Of a stretch of DNA of 64,000 nucleotides, positions 1 through 7,512 are shown in pieces. The stretch is from the NCBI GenBank assembly GCA_963773035.1, contig CAVYZX010000004.1, positions 62,001 to 126,000 on the forward strand, written 5' to 3'. A model generated the notes under the pieces. The model did not search any database. It was not told where the DNA came from and saw nothing but the letters and a program-made list of their open reading frames with translations. Source of the DNA: CAVRXZ01 sp963773035 (GTDB lineage Bacteria; Acidobacteriota; Vicinamibacteria; Vicinamibacterales; CAVVIG01). The stretch's first letter is position 1; every line of letters begins with the position of its first letter. The translations under genes and the position numbers were made by a program.

Positions 1-380
1 ACCGCTCGGAAAAGATCTTCGTACCAGGTCAGCGGCAGATCCGGATTGTGTCCGCCTTGCAGGAGCAATTGAACACCGCCGACAGCCACCGTTTCGTCGA
101 TCTTTTGAAACAGCTCTTCGAAACCCAGAACGTATCCTTCTGGAGAGCCGACAGGACGATAGAACGCGCAAAAGTTGCACTTCGCCACGCAGACATTCGT
201 GTAATTGACGTTGCGGTCGATGATGTAGGTGACGACTCCATCACCGTGTTTGCGGGTGCGAATGCCATCCGCCAAACGACCGAGAACAGCCGTCGGTGCT
301 TCGAGGTACAAGACTCGCGCCTCGTCTCCCGAGACGCGGCCCCCAGCGCGAACGTTTTCGACGATCTTGTCGACGGTCAT
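1..380 (-). CDS. mqnC: Cyclic dehypoxanthinyl futalosine synthase, N-terminal part (cut by window edge)
   Basis: Radical SAM enzyme of the futalosine menaquinone pathway; it cyclises dehypoxanthine futalosine. The first ~126 residues are visible, read from the ATG at 380. They contain the [4Fe-4S]-binding CxxxCxxC motif (Cys64, Cys68, Cys71, in the context NYTNVCVAKCNFC), followed by a FYRPVG stretch and a glycine-rich GGVQLLLQGGHNP stretch typical of MqnC rather than MqnE. The ATG overlaps the stop codon of mqnA by four bases (ATGA), so the two genes are translationally coupled. The C-terminal two thirds lie outside the window. Confidence 0.93.
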   Translation of the reverse strand, partial: MTVDKIVENVRAGGRVSGDEARVLYLEAPTAVLGRLADGIRTRKHGDGVVTYIIDRNVNYTNVCVAKCNFCAFYRPVGSPEGYVLGFEELFQKIDETVAVGGVQLLLQGGHNPDLPLTWYEDLFRA

Positions 381-1174
381 CGGTAAAATCGCAGCTCGCC
401 AGCACTCGGGACGAGGTCGAGCTCGGCGGCATAACGATAGAACGCCGTCAATCCAGCGAGCTCCTGGTCGCCGAGGTGGTACTTGATATTATCGCGTAGG
501 TAGCGTGAACCGATCGCCTGAAGCGCCGGGTCGGCGAAGTAATCCGCTGCTACTCGTTCGGGCTGCTCGACACCGGCGTCCCTGGCCTCCTGCAACGCGT
601 GGACATCGTCGGCCGTCAAAACGTCCTGCTGCCCCGCCCAGAACGCATACACGAACGGCAGACCCGTGAAGTTGGTCCACTCGACACCCAAATCGATCTT
701 TTCGACATCCTTCCGCCCTTCCGATAGCAGCGCGCTGTCCCCAATAAGCAAGGCGGCATCACACCGCGCGAGCATGAGGCCCAGATCAGGGCCACTCGCT
801 TCGAGTGAGGGATTGATTCGAAACGCATTTGCGCAAAGCACCCGAGTCAGAGCCACCGACGTCCGCGAGCTCGTGTCGAGTGCGATCGAACGGATATCTG
901 AAACCGGCCGCTTGGTGTAGAGGGCGACCGAAGCGACCGGCCCGAACGAGGCAATCGCGACGTTGGGAACAATCTGATAGGGCTGAGTACGACTGGAACC
1001 ACGCAAATATTCGATGGTGGGGATCAACCCGACGTCGATGGCGCCTTCGTGCAGCAACGCCGCGCAGCGGGACGGAATGTCGAACCGGAGACTGAAGCGG
1101 GGATGGTGATCCAATCCGACGACACACGGCCTTGCGTTCAAATAGCTGACCGCGCCGAGCCGCACGCGCGTCAT
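377..1174 (-). CDS. mqnA: Chorismate dehydratase MqnA
   Basis: 265 aa, a normal length for MqnA/MqnD-type periplasmic-binding-fold enzymes. MqnA converts chorismate to 3-enolpyruvylbenzoate, the first step of the futalosine route to menaquinone. The N-terminus has the family signature GAVSYLNARP (about residues 7-16) followed by a segment around DVGLIPTIEY (about residues 47-56) that lines the active-site cleft. The gene overlaps both neighbours by four bases, the MqnE-like gene upstream and mqnC downstream, which supports one polycistronic message. Assignment to MqnA rather than MqnD rests on the N-terminal motif and on its place beside mqnC. Confidence 0.93.
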   Translation of the reverse strand: MTRVRLGAVSYLNARPCVVGLDHHPRFSLRFDIPSRCAALLHEGAIDVGLIPTIEYLRGSSRTQPYQIVPNVAIASFGPVASVALYTKRPVSDIRSIALDTSSRTSVALTRVLCANAFRINPSLEASGPDLGLMLARCDAALLIGDSALLSEGRKDVEKIDLGVEWTNFTGLPFVYAFWAGQQDVLTADDVHALQEARDAGVEQPERVAADYFADPALQAIGSRYLRDNIKYHLGDQELAGLTAFYRYAAELDLVPSAGELRFYR

Positions 1175-2064
1175 TGCGCGATCGGCTCGAATCGGCCGTT
1201 TCGTTCGACTGGTTCTTGGCCGGCCGCGCGGATGTTTCGCCGAATCTCTTCGAGCGGCGCTCGCCGGCGGCCTTGTCCGGTCTCCTCCTCCGGCGACACG
1301 CCATCGACGTCGTCGGCGCCAACTGTAAGCGCCACCTGGGCCAGCTTGGGCCCGTACAACGACCAGTCCACCTGAATCGTCGGAATGTTGTCGACGAGCA
1401 GTCGTGCCAAGGCTACTCGCTTGACGTCGTCGTAGCCCGTCGTCGGCACGGCCGGGTTCAAGCGGCGCGGAAGCGGCGAGAAGGTGCGAATCACACCCAC
1501 GCCGCGTTGCAGCTCGGCGATCCGCGCGAGCAGTTTCGGACTATCAGCTGTCGGCAACTGATGAATCGTCAGACGCGCAAGCGTGAGACCGGCGATGTTC
1601 ACTTCCTCTATTGAGCGACGGGGATCCTGCAAAAGATCGAAGGGTGCTTCGGCAACGAGCTCGAGGCCGGCGGCTCGCAGCTCCTCGAGAATCGCTCGCA
1701 GCGTCGACCCGCCTCGAGCCGCCAGTTGCTCGAGATCGGCGAGAGAGAAGCCTGACACGGGCGTTCCATGCGCCCGCGAGGCGACATCCCGAACGCGATC
1801 GACGGCGGCTTCTCGACTTGCGGGCGGACCGACAAGCCGGATCTCCCCGGTTGCCGGCGGCCATGATGGCGGTGAAGCCGAGTCTGCAGATACGTCGCTC
1901 ACTCGGACGAACGTCGTGCTCGTGCCGTGGCGACGCCGACGGCTCTCGTCGGCGACCGTTCCGAGACTGATGATGTCGTTGGTCGCGGCAAGCTCGGCGA
2001 TCTCATCGTCGGCGAGGCGCTGGCCCTCGGCGAGCCGGGACGTCAGATCAGGAGAAACAGTCAC
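1171..2064 (-). CDS. MqnE-like protein lacking the radical-SAM cysteines
   Basis: 297 aa, shorter than the roughly 360-390 aa of aminofutalosine synthase (MqnE). The C-terminal half resembles MqnE closely: an ...RIAELQ... helix, a stretch around LARLLVDNIPTIQVDW, then AQVALTVGADDVDG (about residues 235-255) and a final IRRNIRAAGQEPVERN tail. At the position where MqnE carries CxxxCxxC, just after RHGTSTTFVR (about residues 45-54), this protein has a Ser/Pro-rich linker; there is no cysteine anywhere in the protein. The frame is open throughout, so this is not a simple frameshift. It sits between the UbiD gene and mqnA with ATGA overlaps on both sides. It cannot bind the SAM cluster in the usual way; a structural or regulatory partner of MqnA/MqnC, or a decayed paralogue, are the options. 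Confidence 0.75.
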   Translation of the reverse strand: MTVSPDLTSRLAEGQRLADDEIAELAATNDIISLGTVADESRRRRHGTSTTFVRVSDVSADSASPPSWPPATGEIRLVGPPASREAAVDRVRDVASRAHGTPVSGFSLADLEQLAARGGSTLRAILEELRAAGLELVAEAPFDLLQDPRRSIEEVNIAGLTLARLTIHQLPTADSPKLLARIAELQRGVGVIRTFSPLPRRLNPAVPTTGYDDVKRVALARLLVDNIPTIQVDWSLYGPKLAQVALTVGADDVDGVSPEEETGQGRRRAPLEEIRRNIRAAGQEPVERNGRFEPIAQ

Positions 2065-3506
2065 ACGCGACCGATCTTATTCCAGATTTCAGCGGCCTTA
2101 CGCGACGCCTCCTCAGTCGTCGCGATCCGAGCCGGCCAGGTTCGACTGTAGCCTTCCGACGCCCATTTTCGCGTCGCGTCGATCCCCATCTTGCCGCCGA
2201 AGGCAGGCAGATCCGCAGCGTCGTCGAGGTCGTCGACCGGACCTCTGGTCATCTGCACGTCCCGCAGCGGGTCCATGTGCGTGCCAACGATCCAGGCCAC
2301 TTCGCCGACGTCGTGAACGTTGACGTCCTTGTCGACGACGACGATGGTTTTCGAAAACATCAGCTGACCAAGTCCCCAAAAGGCATTCATGATCTTGCGC
2401 GCATGTCCCGGATAGCGCTTGTCGATCGACACAATGACGAGGTTGTGAAAGATGCCTTCCGCCGGAAAGTGCATGTCCACAATCTCCGGCACCGTCTTTC
2501 GAATCATCGGCAGGAAAATCCGCTCGCTGGCCAAGCCGAGATAGTAATCCTCCATCGGAGGAATACCGACGATGGTGGTCAGGTAGGTCGGCCGTGAGCG
2601 ACGGGTCACGCACGTCAGATGGAAGACGGGATAGTCATCCGGCTGTGAATAGAAACCGGTGTGATCGCCGAATGGGCCCTCGCGACGACGCTCGCCAGGC
2701 TCGACGTACCCTTCGAGCACGATGTGCGAACTGGCCGGAACCTCGAGATCCACCGTCACGCATTTCACCACCTCGATCCGGCGTCTCGACAAAAAACCAC
2801 CGAGCAGCAACTCGTCGAGGCCTTCCGGCATAGGCGCCGTCGCGCAGTACGCGAGGATAGGCTCCGGGCTGAGCGCCACCGCAACTTCAAGGCGCCGCCC
2901 GAGACGCTCCGCCACACGGTAGTGCTGGGCGCCGCCTTTGTGCCGCTGCCAGTGCATCCCGGTCGTGCGACCGTCGAATACCTGCATTCGGTAGACGCCG
3001 ATGTTTCGTGTGCCTGTCTCCGGATCTCTGGTGAAGACGAGCGGCAACGTGATGAATGGACCGCCGTCGCCCGGCCAGCATGTGAGAATCGGCAGATCGT
3101 CGAGCGTTCCGTCGCGGTTTACGACTTCCTGGCACGGCGCGTCTTTCACGGTTTTCGGCATCAAGTCCGCTAGCCGGCCGACAACTGGCAGGAGCTTCAA
3201 AGCGTCCATGACGCCTTTCGGTGCGGGCGGTGTCATGAGATCGTCGATCTCCTTCTCGAGATCCTCGAGCTTGGTGACACCGAGCGCGAGTTGCATCCGC
3301 TCCAGAGATCCAAAAATGTTTGTCGCCACCGGGATGTCGAAACCGGAAGGGTTCTCGAACAACAACGCCGGTCCGCCATGCGGGGACTTGCACGCACGAT
3401 CGGTTACTGCAGCGATCTCGAGTGTCGGACTCACGCGATCGGCGATTCGTACAAGCTGCCGTCTTTTGTCCAGATCGGCAAGGAACTCGGCAAGGTCGCT
3501 ATACAT
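2061..3506 (-). CDS. UbiD-family prenylated-FMN decarboxylase, probably for menaquinone synthesis
   Basis: 481 aa, full length for UbiD. Visible family motifs include the metal/prFMN-binding segment RNIGVYRMQV (about 167-176), MHWQRHKGG (about 184-192), and the catalytic segment REGPFGDHTGFY (about 275-286) that carries the conserved Glu. UbiD enzymes decarboxylate aromatic or enoic acids using prenylated FMN. Because it overlaps the MqnE-like gene by four bases and precedes mqnA and mqnC, the likely job is decarboxylation of 1,4-dihydroxy-6-naphthoate (the role called MqnL in some lineages). No UbiX-type prenyltransferase is in the window. Confidence 0.88.
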   Translation of the reverse strand: MYSDLAEFLADLDKRRQLVRIADRVSPTLEIAAVTDRACKSPHGGPALLFENPSGFDIPVATNIFGSLERMQLALGVTKLEDLEKEIDDLMTPPAPKGVMDALKLLPVVGRLADLMPKTVKDAPCQEVVNRDGTLDDLPILTCWPGDGGPFITLPLVFTRDPETGTRNIGVYRMQVFDGRTTGMHWQRHKGGAQHYRVAERLGRRLEVAVALSPEPILAYCATAPMPEGLDELLLGGFLSRRRIEVVKCVTVDLEVPASSHIVLEGYVEPGERRREGPFGDHTGFYSQPDDYPVFHLTCVTRRSRPTYLTTIVGIPPMEDYYLGLASERIFLPMIRKTVPEIVDMHFPAEGIFHNLVIVSIDKRYPGHARKIMNAFWGLGQLMFSKTIVVVDKDVNVHDVGEVAWIVGTHMDPLRDVQMTRGPVDDLDDAADLPAFGGKMGIDATRKWASEGYSRTWPARIATTEEASRKAAEIWNKIGRV

Positions 3507-4434
3507 AGGACAAAGACATCTTCTCGACGATCCGGGTCGCGAGCTCGAGCGCGCGACGGCCGTCCTGACCGGATACCGCAGGGGCCCGACCCGTACGAAC
3601 GGCGTCGATGAAATCCACGAGCTCTCGCTTGAGCGGCTCCTCCTGAACGACCTCGACGGCTCCCCCTTGAATCGAAGGCATCGCGCCGTCCTTCTTCACA
3701 AGACGCCAGACCTCGATCTTCTGCGCCGTATAGTCGATTGACAGGTACGCCGAATGCTGGAAGAAGCGAATCCGCCGGACCCTGTCCCGGCTGATCCGGC
3801 TAGCGGTAAGGTTGGCGATACACCCGTTCGCAAACCGAAGCCGTGCGTTGGCGATATCTACTCGCCCGGTCAGGACAGGTACTCCGACTGCTTCGATCGA
3901 CTCGACATCCGAAGTCACCAGCGACAACAGCACGTCCAAATCGTGAATCATCAGGTCGAAGACGACGTCGATATCGAGGCTTCGTTCCGGAAACGTACCC
4001 AGACGGTGGACCTCGATGAAGCGCGGATCAGCCAGCAACGGGCGCGCCTCGGCAACGGCTGGATTGAACCGCTCCGTATGCCCAACACCCAATAGGACAC
4101 CCGCTTCCCTCGCGGCCGCGATCATCGCGTCGGCTTCGGCCAGCGATCGCGCCATCGGTTTCTCGACAAGCACCGGCAAGCCGGCTTTGAGCAGCGGCGC
4201 AGCAATCTCGAGGTGCCGCTCGGTCGGTACCGCAATCGTCACCGCGTCGACCTGTCCAACGACTTCGCGATAGTCAACCAACGGGCGTGTTTTGCGGGCT
4301 TCGGCGATTTCTTCCGCCCGCGCGCGATTGGTGTCGACGACGGCGACGAGCTCCACACCGGGCAGGTCTGAAAGGATTCGCGCATGATGGCGACCGAGAT
4401 ATCCGACGCCTATGACCGCTATTCGGAATGACAT
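3499..4434 (-). CDS. Gfo/Idh/MocA-family NAD(P)-dependent oxidoreductase
   Basis: 311 aa with an N-terminal Rossmann fold (GVGYLG at about residues 9-14) and the EKP motif of the family (residues 91-93, LVEKPMA), followed by the usual alpha/beta C-terminal domain. Members oxidise or reduce sugars or sugar nucleotides. It lies directly downstream of fabZ-lpxA and lpxI and overlaps the UbiD gene by eight bases. A role in modifying a lipid A precursor sugar is plausible by position: GnnA, which oxidises the 3-OH of UDP-GlcNAc, belongs to the same superfamily. However, no GnnB-type aminotransferase is present here, so the substrate is unassigned. Confidence 0.85.
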   Translation of the reverse strand: MSFRIAVIGVGYLGRHHARILSDLPGVELVAVVDTNRARAEEIAEARKTRPLVDYREVVGQVDAVTIAVPTERHLEIAAPLLKAGLPVLVEKPMARSLAEADAMIAAAREAGVLLGVGHTERFNPAVAEARPLLADPRFIEVHRLGTFPERSLDIDVVFDLMIHDLDVLLSLVTSDVESIEAVGVPVLTGRVDIANARLRFANGCIANLTASRISRDRVRRIRFFQHSAYLSIDYTAQKIEVWRLVKKDGAMPSIQGGAVEVVQEEPLKRELVDFIDAVRTGRAPAVSGQDGRRALELATRIVEKMSLSYV

Positions 4435-4473
4435 GTCACCTGCGCAGACCTGATGGCCACCGAGACGCTCGAA

Positions 4474-5307
4474 TCACTCCGGTCGGCCGGACCGACCGAC
4501 AATTGTAATGCCCGCCTCGTCGGCGGCTTTGACGATCGCAGAGCCATCGATCATCAGGGTCTTTCCGGCATCCACCGACAGCGCGGTTGCGCCGACCGCC
4601 TTCATGGCGGCGATCGTCGACACACCCACGACGGGGACGTCGAATCGCATGTCCTGATTCGGCTTCGCCACTTTGACAATCCGGACTCCGGCTCCCGCCA
4701 ACGCGCCCGCTCGAGCGATCACCTGGTCGGTCCCTTCCATGGCTTCGACGGCCACGACCGCACCGGATTTCACCGCGATGGTCTGGCCGATATCGAGGCC
4801 GGCGACAGCATCGGCCATCCGACCTCCGAACTGAAGGTCGGCCTGCTCCTCGGGATTTGGCGCTCGCGCGGTCAGGACGCCTTCTCGGGCGAGCAGCGGC
4901 GCCAGAAAAGCCGTCGAGTCGATCAACTCGATGCCGTTCTCGCGCAGCACGTCGGCCACGCCCGAGATGATCGCGTCGGTGTTGCGTTGCTTCAAGCGCA
5001 TGATGACGCCCAGCGCCGTCATGTCGGGCACGATATCGGCGAACAGCTTCGTGTGCTTGACCTGTCCGGCCATGACCGCCTGAGACACTCCGGCGGATTT
5101 CAAGAGGTTCAGCCATTTTCCAAGCTGCCCCAGCGAGACCCAGTGAAGAGCGGCCGCGGGCGGGCCGGCGGCCGCATCGGCGAGATCGGGAAATGCCTCT
5201 TCTTTGATCGCGATGACGGTGACGTCGTGGCCGGCGCGGCGAGCCGCGTCGAGCACCAGAAAGGGAAACCGGCCGTTGCCGGCGATCAAGCCCAGTCGCA
5301 TCGACAC
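4474..5307 (-). CDS. lpxI: UDP-2,3-diacylglucosamine pyrophosphatase LpxI
   Basis: 277 aa, the usual LpxI length. The N-terminal segment LGLIAGNGRFPFLVLDAARRAG and the C-terminal segment around AGKTLMIDG...DEAGITIVG match the family, which hydrolyses UDP-2,3-diacylglucosamine to lipid X in lipid A synthesis. It is an alternative to LpxH and is common where lpxI stands beside lpxA. It follows the fabZ-lpxA fusion by about 20 bases and precedes the Gfo/Idh/MocA gene by about 40 bases, so the three are probably co-transcribed. Confidence 0.9.
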   Translation of the reverse strand: MSMRLGLIAGNGRFPFLVLDAARRAGHDVTVIAIKEEAFPDLADAAAGPPAAALHWVSLGQLGKWLNLLKSAGVSQAVMAGQVKHTKLFADIVPDMTALGVIMRLKQRNTDAIISGVADVLRENGIELIDSTAFLAPLLAREGVLTARAPNPEEQADLQFGGRMADAVAGLDIGQTIAVKSGAVVAVEAMEGTDQVIARAGALAGAGVRIVKVAKPNQDMRFDVPVVGVSTIAAMKAVGATALSVDAGKTLMIDGSAIVKAADEAGITIVGRSGRPE

Positions 5308-5327
5308 TCAGTACGGCGGCACGATGC

Positions 5328-6608
5328 TCACTCGTCGGTGAGCACTTCCTCCGCCCGCCGCGTCGCGCGACGCAGGATGACGCCGCGCTGCGACGTGCGG
5401 ATGAAGTCGATCAGGTATTGAACTTCCTCGCAGCCGAGCGACCGATCGTGATGAATCTGCTGAAGAGCGCGCGTCGTATTGAGCTTCGATTGCAGGAGGT
5501 AACGGAACGCTCCCTTCAGCTTCTCCACGACCTCGGGGGAGAAACCGCGGCGCATCAGCCCGATGGTGTTGGCGCCGAAAATCCTCGCCGGCCGGCTGCC
5601 CACGGTGCGTGCGTATGGCAGCGCATCCTTCGTCACCACCGAGTAGCCGCCGATGAACGCGTGCTGACCGACCCGGCAGAACTGATGGACCGCTGAGCCT
5701 GCGCTGATATTGGCGAAGTCCTCGACCGTGACGTGACCGCCAAGCGTCGCATGGGGGCCGAAGATCGTATCGTTGCGAACCTGGCAGTCATGCGCCACGT
5801 GCACGTATGCCATGAACACGTTGCGGTCGCCGATCATCGTCACGCCGCCGCCGCCCCGTGTGCCGCGGTTGATCGTGACGAACTCTCGAAAAATGTTGCG
5901 GCGTCCGATGACCAGACGCGACTTCTCGCCCCGGAACTTCAAGTCTTGAGGAATCAGTCCGATCGAAGCAAACGGATAAATCTCGGTGTCATCACCGATT
6001 TCAGTCCATCCGTCGATGACGGCGGATGCTCCGACGCGACAATGAGTCCCGAGCCGTACGTTGGGACCGATCAAGGCGTGCGGGCCGATGGCCGTGCCCT
6101 CGCCCACCTGTGCGCGCGGATGGACGATTGCGGTTGGATCGATGTCCGTTCGGTCGGGAATGACTCCGAGAAGCAGCTTGCCCTCGGCAACCAGCTCGTC
6201 GCCGACAAAAGCCGCAGCGTGCGCGCGGGCCAGCGAGGCGCGTCGCCGGCCCAGCTTCACTTCCAGCCTCAACCGGTCCCCAGGCACCACCTGCCGCCGA
6301 AACTTCGCATCGTCGATTCCACGCAGGTAGACGCGAGCGTTCGGCCGGGGACGATCCGTTTGCAGCAGCAGGATCGCCGCCACCTGCGAAAGTGCTTCGA
6401 TCATCAGCACGGCCGGCATCAACGGAGTGCCGGGAAAGTGCCCTTGAAAAAACTCCTCGTTGACCGTGACGTTCTTGACGACGACGAGACGGCCGGGCTC
6501 GTGCTCGACTATCGCGTCCACGAGCAGGGACGGATACCGGTAGCACAGCCGGTCGAGAAGAACGGGGAGATTAGATATGGTGACCACGGGAGGGCAGTGG
6601 TAATGCAA
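5328..6608 (-). CDS. FabZ-LpxA fusion: 3-hydroxyacyl-ACP dehydratase / UDP-GlcNAc acyltransferase
   Basis: 426 aa carrying two complete enzymes. Residues ~10-148 are FabZ: GHFPGTPLMP (catalytic His57) and the helix with Glu71. Residues ~150-426 are LpxA: hexapeptide repeats forming a left-handed beta-helix from about residue 152, and the catalytic segment HVAHDC (His274 corresponds to E. coli LpxA His125), then an alpha-helical C-terminal domain. FabZ and LpxA draw on the same 3-hydroxyacyl-ACP, so the fusion joins two competing users. The first ATG is at 6608; a GTG at about 6587 (reading MVTISNLPVLL) could also serve. The classical lpxD gene between ompH and fabZ is missing here. Confidence 0.93.
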   Translation of the reverse strand: MHYHCPPVVTISNLPVLLDRLCYRYPSLLVDAIVEHEPGRLVVVKNVTVNEEFFQGHFPGTPLMPAVLMIEALSQVAAILLLQTDRPRPNARVYLRGIDDAKFRRQVVPGDRLRLEVKLGRRRASLARAHAAAFVGDELVAEGKLLLGVIPDRTDIDPTAIVHPRAQVGEGTAIGPHALIGPNVRLGTHCRVGASAVIDGWTEIGDDTEIYPFASIGLIPQDLKFRGEKSRLVIGRRNIFREFVTINRGTRGGGGVTMIGDRNVFMAYVHVAHDCQVRNDTIFGPHATLGGHVTVEDFANISAGSAVHQFCRVGQHAFIGGYSVVTKDALPYARTVGSRPARIFGANTIGLMRRGFSPEVVEKLKGAFRYLLQSKLNTTRALQQIHHDRSLGCEEVQYLIDFIRTSQRGVILRRATRRAEEVLTDE

Positions 6609-6687
6609 GATGCGAATTGAAACGTTTCCTGTCTAGCAGCCGCTCACATTCGCATCCGGCATCCTGCATTGCCACTAGCCGCTCTCG

Positions 6688-7428
6688 CTACTTCTTGGGC
6701 GCCGCCGGAGTCGCTGGAGCAGCGGCGGCTGGTGGCGCAGTGGCGGGAGCTGCGGCTGGAGCGGCGGCTGGAGCGGCGGCCGCAGGCTTGGGCGCTCCCG
6801 CGTCCAACTTCTTGACGACTTCACTGGTCAGATCGATACCCGGATCCCACCAGACGATACCGGATTCCGCACGGCTGAGGAGCAATTGCAAACCCTTCTC
6901 CTGCGCGACCTGTTGGAGAAGCGGCACGATCTTTCTTTCGAACTCACGCTGCAGTTCCTGCTGGAGCTCGGCGACCTCTGCCTGGGCGTCTTGCTGGAAG
7001 CGCTCGGCTTCGCGCTGCTGCCGTGCGATTTCTGCCTCGAGCTGAGTGCGCGCCTGATCGCTCATCACGCCGCCACTCTGTTGAAGTTTCTGCTGATTCG
7101 ATTGAAGCTGCTTCGCCTTCTCGGCTCCTTCGGCTTGCTTTTTCTGGACCAGCGCGTTGATCTTTCCCGAAGAGGCCTGGCCCTCTGCCGACTCCTGCGC
7201 GACACGCTGAAAGTCGACAAAGGCGATCTTGGCGCCCTGGGGGAATGGGGCTGGCGGTTGCGCCGGTGCCGGCGGAGCAGGCGCAGCCGGACGAGGCGCC
7301 GGCGCAGTTTGCGCGGGCGTCTGTGTCGAGGGCCTGGGCGCCGGCGCAGTCTGCGCAGGCGCCTGAGCGAACCCAGGCGTCGCACTCAACGCAAGAGCAA
7401 GCGACGCGAAAATAGAGAAACGTCTCAT
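6688..7428 (-). CDS. OmpH/Skp-family periplasmic chaperone
   Basis: 246 aa with an N-terminal signal peptide (cleavage near SATPGFAQA). A Pro/Ala-rich linker follows (about residues 22-65), then the Skp-like core: IAFVDFQRVAQES near residue 69 and a long Gln/Glu/Lys-rich coiled coil (about 80-170). The C-terminus is a second Pro/Ala low-complexity tail. Skp chaperones carry unfolded outer-membrane proteins to BamA. The gene stands between bamA and fabZ-lpxA, the standard context. The two Ala/Pro-rich ends make it longer than the roughly 160-170 aa of E. coli Skp. Confidence 0.88.
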   Translation of the reverse strand: MRRFSIFASLALALSATPGFAQAPAQTAPAPRPSTQTPAQTAPAPRPAAPAPPAPAQPPAPFPQGAKIAFVDFQRVAQESAEGQASSGKINALVQKKQAEGAEKAKQLQSNQQKLQQSGGVMSDQARTQLEAEIARQQREAERFQQDAQAEVAELQQELQREFERKIVPLLQQVAQEKGLQLLLSRAESGIVWWDPGIDLTSEVVKKLDAGAPKPAAAAPAAAPAAAPATAPPAAAAPATPAAPKK

Positions 7429-7512
7429 TACGCTAGATCCTTTCCATAAACACGCTAAGTCCCAGATTTTACATCATCAATCGTGGCTGACCTGAGACCG
7501 AATCCTCGGCCC

